A DNA stretch of 64,000 nt from Candidatus Thorarchaeota archaeon (GTDB lineage Archaea > Asgardarchaeota > Thorarchaeia > Thorarchaeales > Thorarchaeaceae), in contig DXJO01000006.1 of NCBI GenBank assembly GCA_019057475.1, positions 1 through 64,000 of the forward strand, in the 5' to 3' direction. Below the pieces are notes generated by a model. That model had not been told where the DNA came from. It was given only the letters and a program-made list of their open reading frames with translations, and searched no databases. Below are positions 18,211 to 26,890 of this stretch, one piece after another. Position numbers and translations under genes: made by a program. Positions within the stretch are counted from its first letter, which is position 1. Every line of letters starts with the position of its first letter.

Positions 18211-18493
18211 ATCAGCGGGCTCCTAATGATACTAATGAGATACAATCGTGTTTATAGAAGTACTGTTGTATTGCACAAACCGCTGGGGTCTTCGCAATAG
18301 CCCAAGATGCAGATTTGAATTAGTTTTCCACACTGTAGATTGAGAATCATCTAATCTAAGATGTTCACATGGAGTTCCTGGATGAAAAGAATACCCCGAA
18401 CCCCGATTTCCTTTTCCCCTTATTTTGATTATCTCATTTCTTCTTCTAGTGTTTGCGCCGGCACTGATGCTCTTGCCGCCAGGTTAGCGAAGC

Positions 18494-19249
18494 CTATTTC
18501 TCGATTATATTGTAGATGTCAGTGATGCGCTTCGTAAACTCATTGTCTGGATGCTTCAGTGTCACAACATACCTACTGCCAACCTCGATTAGGAGGGGCA
18601 ATAGAGGTATGATTGTGGCGACCTTTGTCTTGAACTTCCTCTCAACCTCTTTGATAATGGCCTTGTCTTCATAGATGCCTGGTTTCTTGTTTATCACGAT
18701 ATGGATGTCAGGAACCTGCAATTTCCGGGCGACGCTGAGAGTAGCGGCGGTTCCGAGCAAGTCCTGTTCGTCAATCCGTGCTACAACAAAGAGATAATCT
18801 GCTGTTGCCATTGAGAGAAGCGTTTCCCGGTCAAGGCCAGGGTGAGTGTCGATTATTAGGTAATCAAGATCCTTGACTTTGATTACGTCAGAAAAACCTC
18901 TTCTGAGGTCGCTCACTTCATAGCCTTCCCTAAGAATCCGCGTGATGTCGGTTGCTGTCATAGAGCTTGGGATTAGGAATAGTTTGCCCCTCTTGATTCC
19001 AAGTCGTTGTGTCATGTCGATGCATGTGGCGCCGATGTCACACTCGCCTCTCAAGTAAGCATTGAGAGTATGCTTCATCTTCTCTCTGCCCATACCGAAG
19101 ATCACATGTATGCCGGGCGAGGCTAAATCTGTGTCCATGACTGCAACTCTCTTGCCATCAAGAGCCATTATTGCGGCCAAGTTGGCGGCGATATTGGACT
19201 TCCCTGTTCCTCCACGAAAACTATGCATGCTAATGATTTCTCTTGGCAC
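18494..19249 (-). CDS. MinD/ParA-like P-loop ATPase
   Basis: The 251-residue ATPase has a deviant Walker A (SFRGGTGKSNIA): the signature lysine of KGGxGK is arginine, while the P-loop lysine stays. Switch I (DTDLASPG) and Walker B-like (YLIIDTHPG) are intact. MinD/ParA proteins use ATP-driven dimerisation to position cargo or recruit partners to membranes; no amphipathic membrane-targeting helix is obvious at the C-terminus. The GTG start at 19249 follows AGGTGAG, which overlaps the stop of the upstream longin-like gene 6 bp away, so the two are surely co-translated. This pairing suggests the longin/winged-helix proteins are its partners. Confidence 0.88.
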   Translation of the reverse strand: MPREIISMHSFRGGTGKSNIAANLAAIMALDGKRVAVMDTDLASPGIHVIFGMGREKMKHTLNAYLRGECDIGATCIDMTQRLGIKRGKLFLIPSSMTATDITRILREGYEVSDLRRGFSDVIKVKDLDYLIIDTHPGLDRETLLSMATADYLFVVARIDEQDLLGTAATLSVARKLQVPDIHIVINKKPGIYEDKAIIKEVERKFKTKVATIIPLLPLLIEVGSRYVVTLKHPDNEFTKRITDIYNIIEK

Positions 19250-19255
19250 TTTATC

Positions 19256-20548
19256 TCACCTGACATGACTTATGATTCGTTCTTTCTCCCACGTGACGTG
19301 GCTGCCCAGCTCTCGCAGAACCTCGAGTATTCTCGTAGCAGGGATTTGAGACCTCTCCGAAATTTCTTGAAGCGACAGGCTTCCGGTGCAGAATTTCCAG
19401 ATTGAATCAACAACGTCAAAGTCCCTTTTCTTAATTCCTATAACCTCGAGATAGGCAGAAAAGCGATCATCCCTCTCATCCATGACTGGGAATATTTTCG
19501 TTATGCGGACCAATCCCTTCGCAATCAGCTGAGCTAGTATCTCATAGATCTGTTCCCGTTCCAAGCCGCTGCTCTCTTGGATGTCTGCTATTGTCCTATT
19601 TTTACTTAGAGAGTTGACAATATTATGGCCGCCTTCACGCATCTTGTCTGGCATATTTGCAAATACAATTACTGAGTCGCGTTTGACTTCATCAAGCGGA
19701 AGCACAGGAACCACTGCATCGTATTCATAGAACGCAATCGGTCTCTCCATTCGCTCAGGGTCAAATCTCTTGATATCAAAAAAGCTAGTCATTTGCAAAC
19801 GTGTCACAAAGGGGCTTACAAGTTCTGCATACGTCTTCTCCGAGAGTCCTAGTGCAACAACAAACGCACAGATCCCCTTGTTTCTCACTCTGATAAGCAT
19901 GAATGAATTGGACGGGTCAAGACATGAGTGCTCTACCATCTTGATTGTTTCTGATGATTCGGAACTAGCGAAAGGCGGTGTGAGATCGAGCACAGCTTCA
20001 AGCTCGTACGCTCTCAAGTTGGAAACCACAACGTAGCCATCCCAAGTGACCATGCCCCCTCGCAGAATATCCCTGTTCAATTCAATCTCCGATAGAGTCG
20101 CTTTCAGATTTCTAATGTCATCTGCCGGTAGCAACGCCGTTCTATACCGTCGTGCTAAACCGGGAACTCCATCGAATTTCTGAAGAGTTGCTTCGACTAC
20201 GTCCGCAAAGGGCTTGAACACCCTTGAGTTCGGGAGCTCCTTCAGGAGCTCGCTGTAGAATATACTAACGAACTGCTCCGCAATGTCTTTCAGGATTACC
20301 CGGTGTATCTCGCCACTGTCTTCCTCAGCCACAAGAGCAATGAAGTACAGGTCGCCCTTTCGCTCCCACACCAGTTTGTTCGAGGAGAATGACATTACTC
20401 TAATTTGGTCCTGCCCGACTTCTTCGGCGAAAGAACTCACCGCTGACAGGAAGGCAGCTACAAGATCGTCAAGTTTCTTCGTTCCCATGACGCTGTAGTG
20501 GAAGATTAGAATGCCACCTTCACGTAGAACGATTATCTCCTTGACCAA
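19256..20548 (-). CDS. Longin-like domain protein with tandem winged helices
   Basis: The 430-residue protein begins with a longin/roadblock-like domain: IIVLREGGILIFHYSV, then DDLVAAFLSAVSSFAEEVG and three strands plus a helix to about residue 115. A middle part (120-300) is unassigned, with a CLDPSN and FMLIRVRNKGICAFVV pattern suggesting a second similar domain. The final 120 residues hold two winged-helix segments (RTIADIQESSGLEREQIYEI and LSLQEISERSQIPATRILEV). A paralog follows it upstream, and MinD-like ATPase is directly downstream. It could bring the ATPase to DNA or to a membrane GTPase. The TTG start has GGAGG eight bases before it. Confidence 0.7.
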   Translation of the reverse strand: MVKEIIVLREGGILIFHYSVMGTKKLDDLVAAFLSAVSSFAEEVGQDQIRVMSFSSNKLVWERKGDLYFIALVAEEDSGEIHRVILKDIAEQFVSIFYSELLKELPNSRVFKPFADVVEATLQKFDGVPGLARRYRTALLPADDIRNLKATLSEIELNRDILRGGMVTWDGYVVVSNLRAYELEAVLDLTPPFASSESSETIKMVEHSCLDPSNSFMLIRVRNKGICAFVVALGLSEKTYAELVSPFVTRLQMTSFFDIKRFDPERMERPIAFYEYDAVVPVLPLDEVKRDSVIVFANMPDKMREGGHNIVNSLSKNRTIADIQESSGLEREQIYEILAQLIAKGLVRITKIFPVMDERDDRFSAYLEVIGIKKRDFDVVDSIWKFCTGSLSLQEISERSQIPATRILEVLRELGSHVTWEKERIISHVR

Positions 20549-20655
20549 GGCAATGGCCTCCGGTGCTGTGAACCTGTGCCAGTTGGCTCATACTCACTTA
20601 TAGATTTGTGCAGACGAGCGGCTCGTATGAATCAACTGAGATTTGGAAGTGTTTC

Positions 20656-21567
20656 TTAATCAGCTATAGGTGTATCTGCCAAACCGCTGACCTCTATGTA
20701 ACTCCAGTCGACTTCCGTTCCTAGCTTCGCGAGAACCTCGTAGAGGCGGTCGGCAGTCACTCCTAACCGTTCGCTCACATCCACGACAGATCTTTCGCCA
20801 TTACATAGATGTTTTGCTCTTTCCAGCAGTTGGTATTCCTTGCTTGGCAGTCCTACCAAGTCAAGGAACGCATTGAACCTAGCATCCCCGCTTTCAATGA
20901 CCGGGCACATCTTGGCGATTTTTAAAACTCCTCTGATGGTTAAGTACTCTATCACTTCTGAGATAGCATTTTCCTCAATATTCAGTTTGTTCGTAATACT
21001 ATGGATAGAGATGTTGCCATCAATTGCCGTGAGAATCCGGGCGCCCAAGCTCCCAAAGTCTCGGTGTAGCTCATCAAGAAAGCCTCCTGTCCTTATTGCA
21101 ACGTCTAGAGCTTCCTTTCGAACAGTTGGGATAACATAAGCACTAAGATTAGAGATGATTATCAGCACACTTTCGTAGTACTGGAAAACACCTTGGACCT
21201 CGGTACTAAAGTCTTCGAAAACATCCAGGATTGGTATTTCCATCCTCAGTTCAGTTTCATACCTCGCCATGAACTTGCGGCTCAACTCCCTCAAGACTGC
21301 CCTTAACACCTTCTTTGAAGCATGATTGTCAACCAAGAAGATGAAGAGGAACTCTGGATTGAATTGCTCGTATAACAATTCTGAACCTTCGAACGTCAAG
21401 CTTCTGATGGATCTCTCACCGAATTCTGTGGCAAAGCTCGTGATAGCGCTGAGAAAGCCTGACAAGAGAGAGTCCATCTTGCGAACATTAGTTCTCGAGA
21501 AATGAAAGATTGGTAATCCTCCTGCAGTAATTACCATAAACTCTTGGACTCCGAGCTTGCCAACCAA
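20656..21567 (-). CDS. Longin-like domain protein with tandem winged helices (paralog)
   Basis: This 303-residue protein is a shorter paralog of the next gene downstream. Its N-terminus (VITAGGLPIFHFSR, then DSLLSGFLSAITSFATEFG) and its C-terminal pair of winged helices (ISIHSITNKLNIEENAISEV and RSVVDVSERLGVTADRLYEV) align closely with it, but the unassigned middle of the longer protein is missing. The two genes are 107 bp apart, on the same strand, and together with MinD-like form a three-gene unit. A TTG start follows GGAGA. The intergenic region shared with the divergent MFS gene is about 160 bp and should hold both promoters. Function unknown. Confidence 0.7.
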   Translation of the reverse strand: MVGKLGVQEFMVITAGGLPIFHFSRTNVRKMDSLLSGFLSAITSFATEFGERSIRSLTFEGSELLYEQFNPEFLFIFLVDNHASKKVLRAVLRELSRKFMARYETELRMEIPILDVFEDFSTEVQGVFQYYESVLIIISNLSAYVIPTVRKEALDVAIRTGGFLDELHRDFGSLGARILTAIDGNISIHSITNKLNIEENAISEVIEYLTIRGVLKIAKMCPVIESGDARFNAFLDLVGLPSKEYQLLERAKHLCNGERSVVDVSERLGVTADRLYEVLAKLGTEVDWSYIEVSGLADTPIAD

Positions 21568-21727
21568 CTAGCATCTCTCCTTGCTTCTCGACCCGAGGTA
21601 TCTTGTCTTTAAGGTATTGCTTTTCTCAGCCGCACGAATTGCTACCTTCGTCAACGCATGTGATGTCCGAAAGGTCCATATTGTCTTGCATGCGGAGCCA
21701 CATAACGCCCCGGGAAAGGTGACATAT

Positions 21728-23329
21728 ATGCTCGAGTACAGGGAGTTTCCAGTGAGAGCCGCTCTAACATACATACTATTCTCTCCCAGTGTTGCTTTTG
21801 CAATGTTAGTAATTGTTAAGGTGATAGAGGGTTCACTGCTACCATTGACGCTGCTGGAACACCACGGGCTGCTTGGTCTTGGAGCTTTGGCAGCAACTTT
21901 CTCGCTACTAGTGGCTGGCTTTATTGTTGACAGGCTTCAAAGAAAGTATATCCTGATGTTTCTAAGCGCCTTGGCCCCCGGTATCGTTGGCTTGCAGGGT
22001 TCGATGATTGGATTCCCGAATGAGTACTCCCCCCAAATAGAAACTGCACTTGTGATTTCTTCGTTTGCGTGTCTCGCATTTCTAATGGTGAGCTGGACAG
22101 TCCAACTGAACCGGACAGTAGTCGTGAAGTTTCGCGGAAAGGTTAATGCTGCATTTCTTGCTTTCGCGCTTGTGGTCTTTCTTGTCTACTATCTTCTATC
22201 TGCTATGGGAGTTGTTCTCATGGGGAGTATCCTGTTGTTTCCTGCAGTGATTTCATTTGTTGCCATGATAGCCGCCGTGACATTGCGGCCCTGGAAGCTC
22301 GACCAGATTCCGTTGGCTGTGCAGGGCTCGGTAATGAAGTACTTCCGTCCAATGGCCTTAGTCTTGGCAGCACATATGCTATGGTTCTTCGTTGCGAAGC
22401 TCAGGTTTCAAGCGGAAGGACTGGGAACTCTGAGCCAGTCGGTAGGTTTCGGGATTTTCGAGGTAGGCATTCTTGTCGTTGGTGTTGTTGGGGCCGGACT
22501 TCTTGCAGACTTCCAAGGACGAAAAAGCGCCTTCAGTACATTGATCCTGCTAATGAGTTTGCTGACGATTTTCGGATCTGCGATGTATGAATTCCTCTTT
22601 GCTGATTCCGGTTCACTGTGGGGTGCAGGCCTACTAGTATTCGAACGGTTCATAGAGGGCTATATGCTAGGTCTTTGTTTGCTATTCATCTGGTCAGAAC
22701 TCGGTCCTGCGAAGACCAAGGGTCTTAGGCTCTCCCTCGTTTGGCTTTTCTTTCTAGGCTATATGTCTCTCTTCTGGGCAGTGAATCTTGAGGCTACAGT
22801 GTTTGGATTCACATTCCTTGTCCCCGAGGAACTCACCATATTTGGAGGTAACATAGCAGTATTTCTCTCTCTTATCGCCCTATATATGATTGGGCCTCTG
22901 CCGCAGATACTGGGCCGAGAAATCGAGATGGAGGAATTGGACTTGGACTTTGATGACCGGCAGGTCAAACGGACTGTGGATGCTTTTGTTGGTAGAGATG
23001 ATTTCGCTTCTATTCGGTCGCAGCTCGATGTGTTAGATGCAGGAGCTGAGCTGAATGAGGTTAGTGACAAGGATATGAGCGATATACTTGGAGATGATTT
23101 CGCTAAGATGCTGCCGCTTAAGCGAGTGCCAGGAGTTGGTCCAAATCTTTCGAAGAAGCTTCGACGTGCTGGGTACAAATCTGCAGCCCAGCTATCCGGA
23201 GAAACTCCAAAACGACTTGCAGAGAAAATTGACGGTCTTGGCTTAGCTCGGGCTGAGAAGATAATCAGCGATGCCCAAAAGATTGTGAAAAGAACTGTGA
23301 AGCCGACGCACAAGCGGAATAAAATCTGA
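21728..23329 (+). CDS. MFS-like transporter fused to a helix-hairpin-helix domain
   Basis: Residues 1-420 hold 12 hydrophobic segments with an MFS-like loop (VDRLQRKYILM between helices 2 and 3, and ADFQGRKSAF in the second half). Residues 430-500 form an acidic linker, and the last 60 residues carry a helix-hairpin-helix module (LKRVPGVGPNLSKKLRRAGY, then KIDGLGLARAEKI) as in DNA-binding or topology-related proteins. I use ATG 21728, nine bases after AAAGGTGA, rather than 21581, where the extra N-terminus has no transporter character. An HhH tail on a transporter is unusual; it could bind DNA or a protein at the membrane. Confidence 0.8.
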   Translation: MLEYREFPVRAALTYILFSPSVAFAMLVIVKVIEGSLLPLTLLEHHGLLGLGALAATFSLLVAGFIVDRLQRKYILMFLSALAPGIVGLQGSMIGFPNEYSPQIETALVISSFACLAFLMVSWTVQLNRTVVVKFRGKVNAAFLAFALVVFLVYYLLSAMGVVLMGSILLFPAVISFVAMIAAVTLRPWKLDQIPLAVQGSVMKYFRPMALVLAAHMLWFFVAKLRFQAEGLGTLSQSVGFGIFEVGILVVGVVGAGLLADFQGRKSAFSTLILLMSLLTIFGSAMYEFLFADSGSLWGAGLLVFERFIEGYMLGLCLLFIWSELGPAKTKGLRLSLVWLFFLGYMSLFWAVNLEATVFGFTFLVPEELTIFGGNIAVFLSLIALYMIGPLPQILGREIEMEELDLDFDDRQVKRTVDAFVGRDDFASIRSQLDVLDAGAELNEVSDKDMSDILGDDFAKMLPLKRVPGVGPNLSKKLRRAGYKSAAQLSGETPKRLAEKIDGLGLARAEKIISDAQKIVKRTVKPTHKRNKI

Positions 23330-23398
23330 ATCGTGTGCAATTACGCCATTCCGGTTTGTAGAGTAATCCATTGAAATGTCCTGATGTTTCTTAAGACC

Positions 23399-24322
23399 CT
23401 ATTCAGACCGGTGTCCAGAATAGTACGCAAGACCCGTGCCACCTAAAATATCAATGCCTTTCAGATGCTTCCCGCACACATTACAAGACAATGATATCTT
23501 TGGCTCGTCGGATGCGGCTCCACATTTGTTGCATAGGGGTTCAACATCCATAACTGCTAGCTCATCAACCTTGATGGGCGTTTTACAATGTTGACACAAT
23601 ACCTCTAACAAGTCATCAGCGATTACCGTGTGGAATTGCGCCCTACAATGAGGGCAATACGCTGTATAGACCTTATGAAGGTCATCCGAATCGCACTTCG
23701 GGCAGAGGAGATTCACATTGATCTCGGAGCTTCCACATTGAGTGCATTCGACTCTTCTGCCGAATGTCTTTGGAACAATAACGCCCTCGTTATCTAAATC
23801 CTTCAGCTTGCGAGTCACTTCTTCAACATCTTGACCTAAGTAATCTGCGGCCTCAGGATACCTGATGATTCCCCTCATGACATGCTTTGGTTTGATTGAA
23901 GTCAATCTACCGTCAATCATATCTTTTACCATTCTCTGAATCCCTGAATCAGAAAGCAGCTCTTTGCCACGCGTTTCCTGGAGGAGTTCCTTAAGCCGCT
24001 CATAAGCATGTTTTATCTCGTTGTCCCATTCCTCTGCATTGAAGTTAATCTCGCTCACTAAACGCTCTAGATTCCGCTCGACAACGAGCGGGTCATCATC
24101 GTCATCAAGGAGGACAGCAATACAGTTTGGTGGTTCCAAGTAAGAAACAACAAGGCCTCTCTTCATTTTGGTGTAGCCGAGCTGAGCTTCCTGGTTCACT
24201 CCATGTCCCATAAAGATGACTAACGCTTCTTCGCCCTTCAGCTCCTCTTCTTCGGGATATACCCTGCCCACCATTGGTCCAAGAGTGTCGTCCCACCAAA
24301 TTGAAAAGATTGCTTTGGGCAT
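23399..24322 (-). CDS. Zinc-ribbon protein with longin-like N-terminus
   Basis: The 307-residue protein starts with a longin/roadblock-like module (AIFSIWWDDTLGPMVGRVYP, then strands to residue 90), goes on with a helical part and a winged-helix-like section (AADYLGQDVEEVTRKLKDLD), and ends with six CxxC motifs (CTQC, CPKC, CPHC, CQHC, CNKC, CNVC), forming three zinc ribbons. A longer frame to 24424 exists, but ATG 24322 is preceded by AAAGGAG and fits better. Such proteins are seen in Asgard genomes and might be scaffold or regulatory proteins. No catalytic motif is seen. It diverges from the surface-protein gene at 24520. Confidence 0.72.
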   Translation of the reverse strand: MPKAIFSIWWDDTLGPMVGRVYPEEEELKGEEALVIFMGHGVNQEAQLGYTKMKRGLVVSYLEPPNCIAVLLDDDDDPLVVERNLERLVSEINFNAEEWDNEIKHAYERLKELLQETRGKELLSDSGIQRMVKDMIDGRLTSIKPKHVMRGIIRYPEAADYLGQDVEEVTRKLKDLDNEGVIVPKTFGRRVECTQCGSSEINVNLLCPKCDSDDLHKVYTAYCPHCRAQFHTVIADDLLEVLCQHCKTPIKVDELAVMDVEPLCNKCGAASDEPKISLSCNVCGKHLKGIDILGGTGLAYYSGHRSE

Positions 24323-24450
24323 TGTTTGGGCTCCTTTCACGAATCGCTGGTTGAGTGAGCGTGAGTTCACTGAGATGCCCTTTCTTAATAGGCTTCGGTT
24401 GACGAACCCTTGCACTCTCCGCACTGGTTCAAGTCTTTCTTCACCGAAGG

Positions 24451-24460
24451 GTATAAATCC
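24451..24460 (+). promoter_or_regulatory. Probable TATA box of the surface-protein gene
   Basis: GTATAAATCC, preceded by a purine-rich BRE-like stretch (CGAAGG), lies 69 bp before the ATG at 24520. AAGGATG is the ribosome-binding site ten bases before that ATG. The match to archaeal TATA consensus is good. Confidence 0.5.
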
Positions 24461-24519
24461 GCACTGAATGGACCGACCGGTTACGAGAGCAGCTAAGGCA
24501 ACTCAAGGATGTCAAATTT

Positions 24520-26307
24520 ATGGTTTCACGACGTAAGCGTCATTTGTTTGTTGCATCGATCTTCGCATGGCTAATGCTCTCTGTGTTTGCAGTTGGAGTT
24601 ATGACACCTGCATTATCTGAAACCGCTCAAGACAACAGATTCTTACTTGCAGCTCCAACCATTACTAGTCCATCTGATATGGAGTTCGAGAATGGCACAC
24701 AAGGCGAGTGGGTCACTTGGAACGCAACTGATGCTGAGCCAAAGAATTACACAGTGACTCGCAATAGTGATGTTTATAGTTCAGGCTCCTGGGACGGAAC
24801 CGAGATCAACGTCGACCTGAACCACTTGTCATCCGATGAGCTAGCCCAAACTCTTCCCGTTACTTTCATCTTTGGATGCACAGTCTTCAATATGCAGAAC
24901 GAGTCCGTGTACGACGAAGTTCAGGTTAGGCTGATTGCTGACGAGTCCTCTCCCATAATCGAGGCTGTTATGTGGGGTAACGAAACTTTGGTGTTTAACT
25001 CAACATCAGGCGCCTACGAGGCATCCTACGAAGAAGGCAGTTTTGATCACGAAATAACTTGGAATATTACCGAATCCAATCCTGACACTTTCAACGTCAC
25101 TCGACTATCAAACTACCCCACAAACAACCACACAGTGATAGAGGCGGGGGACTGGGATGGCAACAACATAACACTCAACGTGGATGGATTGAATTCAACT
25201 CACTGGTACTTGTTCACTCTCTTCTTGAACGACACTCTAGGGTATAACGTAACAAGTTTGGTCAACGTAACGATCTATGAAGACATCACTGCCCCCATCA
25301 TTGATTCACCAGACGATATTTCCTACGAGTTTGGGGCGGACCCTTACTACATCAAATGGAATGTATACGACTCCAATCCTACTAACTACACCGTCATCGT
25401 GACTATCCTCTACAACGACACTTCGTATGGTAATCCTCTTGCGGCCCATGGCCCTGCAAACATAACCCAAAATGAATGGGCCCTTACTGATCCAAAAGGT
25501 GACGATATCGAATTCCCGGTGCATGACCTCCACCTTGGAAACTACACCTACACAATGACATTGTTCGATGTATTTGGAAAAAATGCGACAGATTCTGTCA
25601 ACGTCACAGTGTACAGGGATGTGAGGGCTCCTGTCATCAATGCGACCGGGGATTTAACCTACGAAGAAGGCTATGCAGGCAACTACCTGAACTGGTCTGC
25701 GGAAGAGAACAGCCCCAGGCTGTACAACCTGACTCGTGATGGCGAAGTCATCATGAATGGTACATGGAGCGGTCAGAACCTCAGTCTTGTCATTGACGGG
25801 ATGGATGTAGGTTTCTTTGTTTACAATATGTCGTTCACCGATTACTTCAATCAGACCTCCTATGTAATCATCACAGTGCAAGTGACCCATGACATTCATC
25901 TGCCTGCTGTCGCGGCGATTAGAGTAATACAGTCCTACTCCTCGGAGACTTGGAACAACGTCGAAATTCAAGCATTCATCTGGGATTTGAATGGCATCCT
26001 CAACATAACACTGGAATGGGGAACAGACCCTAGCAATCCTGCGCACTCCTCGATGGATTCTTTGGGTGAGAACCTCTTCATTGCATCTCTTGGTGAATAC
26101 CCTCACGGTTTCGTTGTGTGGTATAGACTCACTGTCCAGGACAACTCCTCGGTACAGAATATCAAGAGCTCGGGATGGTCTTACTTCGAAGTGGAGTCGC
26201 TAGAGTCTGAGGAAACGCCCGCACTATTATGGGTGGGTTTCTTGATACTAGGGTCTCTCGCCACCATTGTCCTTTTCGTTATATACTTCAGAACGAAGAC
26301 AAAGTAA
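24520..26307 (+). CDS. Cell-surface protein with repeated Ig-like domains and C-terminal anchor
   Basis: The 595-residue protein has a basic N-terminus and a hydrophobic signal segment (residues 9-32), about five repeats of 90-100 residues each with the pattern YEeGs..yitWNatdsnP..ynvTR (starting near 45, 165, 265, 370), and a last membrane helix (near 570-590) with a short basic tail, RTKTK. The repeats look like Ig/cadherin-type beta sandwiches, with many N-glycosylation sequons. It would sit on the outer face of the membrane. It converges with the THEP1-type gene. It could be an adhesin or surface-layer companion; function is inferred from layout only. Confidence 0.78.
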   Translation: MVSRRKRHLFVASIFAWLMLSVFAVGVMTPALSETAQDNRFLLAAPTITSPSDMEFENGTQGEWVTWNATDAEPKNYTVTRNSDVYSSGSWDGTEINVDLNHLSSDELAQTLPVTFIFGCTVFNMQNESVYDEVQVRLIADESSPIIEAVMWGNETLVFNSTSGAYEASYEEGSFDHEITWNITESNPDTFNVTRLSNYPTNNHTVIEAGDWDGNNITLNVDGLNSTHWYLFTLFLNDTLGYNVTSLVNVTIYEDITAPIIDSPDDISYEFGADPYYIKWNVYDSNPTNYTVIVTILYNDTSYGNPLAAHGPANITQNEWALTDPKGDDIEFPVHDLHLGNYTYTMTLFDVFGKNATDSVNVTVYRDVRAPVINATGDLTYEEGYAGNYLNWSAEENSPRLYNLTRDGEVIMNGTWSGQNLSLVIDGMDVGFFVYNMSFTDYFNQTSYVIITVQVTHDIHLPAVAAIRVIQSYSSETWNNVEIQAFIWDLNGILNITLEWGTDPSNPAHSSMDSLGENLFIASLGEYPHGFVVWYRLTVQDNSSVQNIKSSGWSYFEVESLESEETPALLWVGFLILGSLATIVLFVIYFRTKTK

Positions 26308-26314
26308 CCAGGGA

Positions 26315-26869
26315 CTAAATGCCTAGGAGCGCGATTATCTTCCTTGGCATTTCATTCCGATTGCTTACAGTGAGTTCAAGAAGCCTGACATCATTTCTCG
26401 CTCGAACCTCATCAAGGAATTTTTCCCGCCGTTGCTGAATAGTCGCTATGACTCTCCGGCTGTCCAAACAACGCCGCACTTCACAGGCGAACTCTCTTGA
26501 GAAGAGCTCCATTTTTGCAATCTCATCGATGATGATTAGCTTGTCTGACTCCCGAGCGCTAACAAGAGAGGGCACAGCAATCTCATTGATGTCCTTGATG
26601 TTGACAAAGTACCGACCAAGTCTTGGTCCTGAGCTTAGCCCACAGTGCGCGAGAACACCCGTTTGACCAGACAGTGTTTCGATTGAGAACCCTACTCTAC
26701 GTCCACCTTCTCGAATTTCTTTTGACCAGAATCCTCCAGCTTTACTTGGACTCAGTTTCTCCACCAACGCCCTGATGAGTGTGGTCTTGCCAATGCCGGG
26801 ACGCCCCGTTAGAAGTAGATTCTTTCGCACATCTAATTCTGACCTAAATTCAGGTTGCGGGCTCGGCAT
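26315..26869 (-). CDS. THEP1-family nucleoside-triphosphatase
   Basis: The 184-residue enzyme hydrolyses NTPs to NDPs, as described for THEP1 of thermophiles and the human NTPCR. Walker A is GRPGIGKTTL near residue 18, the Walker B is LIIIDEIAKMEL near 112, and the family GGFWSKEIREGGRRVGF segment lies near 45. The C-terminal ATIQQRREKFLDEV helix is typical. The ATG start and full length fit the family. It lies 8 bp past the stop of the surface-protein gene, converging. The next upstream gene on this strand is FrhB-like, 21 bp away, so they could be co-transcribed. Confidence 0.88.
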   Translation of the reverse strand: MPSPQPEFRSELDVRKNLLLTGRPGIGKTTLIRALVEKLSPSKAGGFWSKEIREGGRRVGFSIETLSGQTGVLAHCGLSSGPRLGRYFVNIKDINEIAVPSLVSARESDKLIIIDEIAKMELFSREFACEVRRCLDSRRVIATIQQRREKFLDEVRARNDVRLLELTVSNRNEMPRKIIALLGI

Positions 26870-26890
26870 CTCTGGTTGTCCTCCGACCAG

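Noticed and set aside
18369-18487. Small membrane-helix gene as an annotated feature
   Set aside because: It needs a frameshift, and no ribosome site is seen; kept only as a low-interest finding.
21581-21727. N-terminal extension of the MFS-HhH gene
   Set aside because: The extra 49 codons have no transporter character, and AAAGGTGA lies before ATG 21728.
22759-23340. 193-codon open frame on the - strand
   Set aside because: It overlaps the MFS-HhH gene, is Ser/Arg rich and shows no motif.
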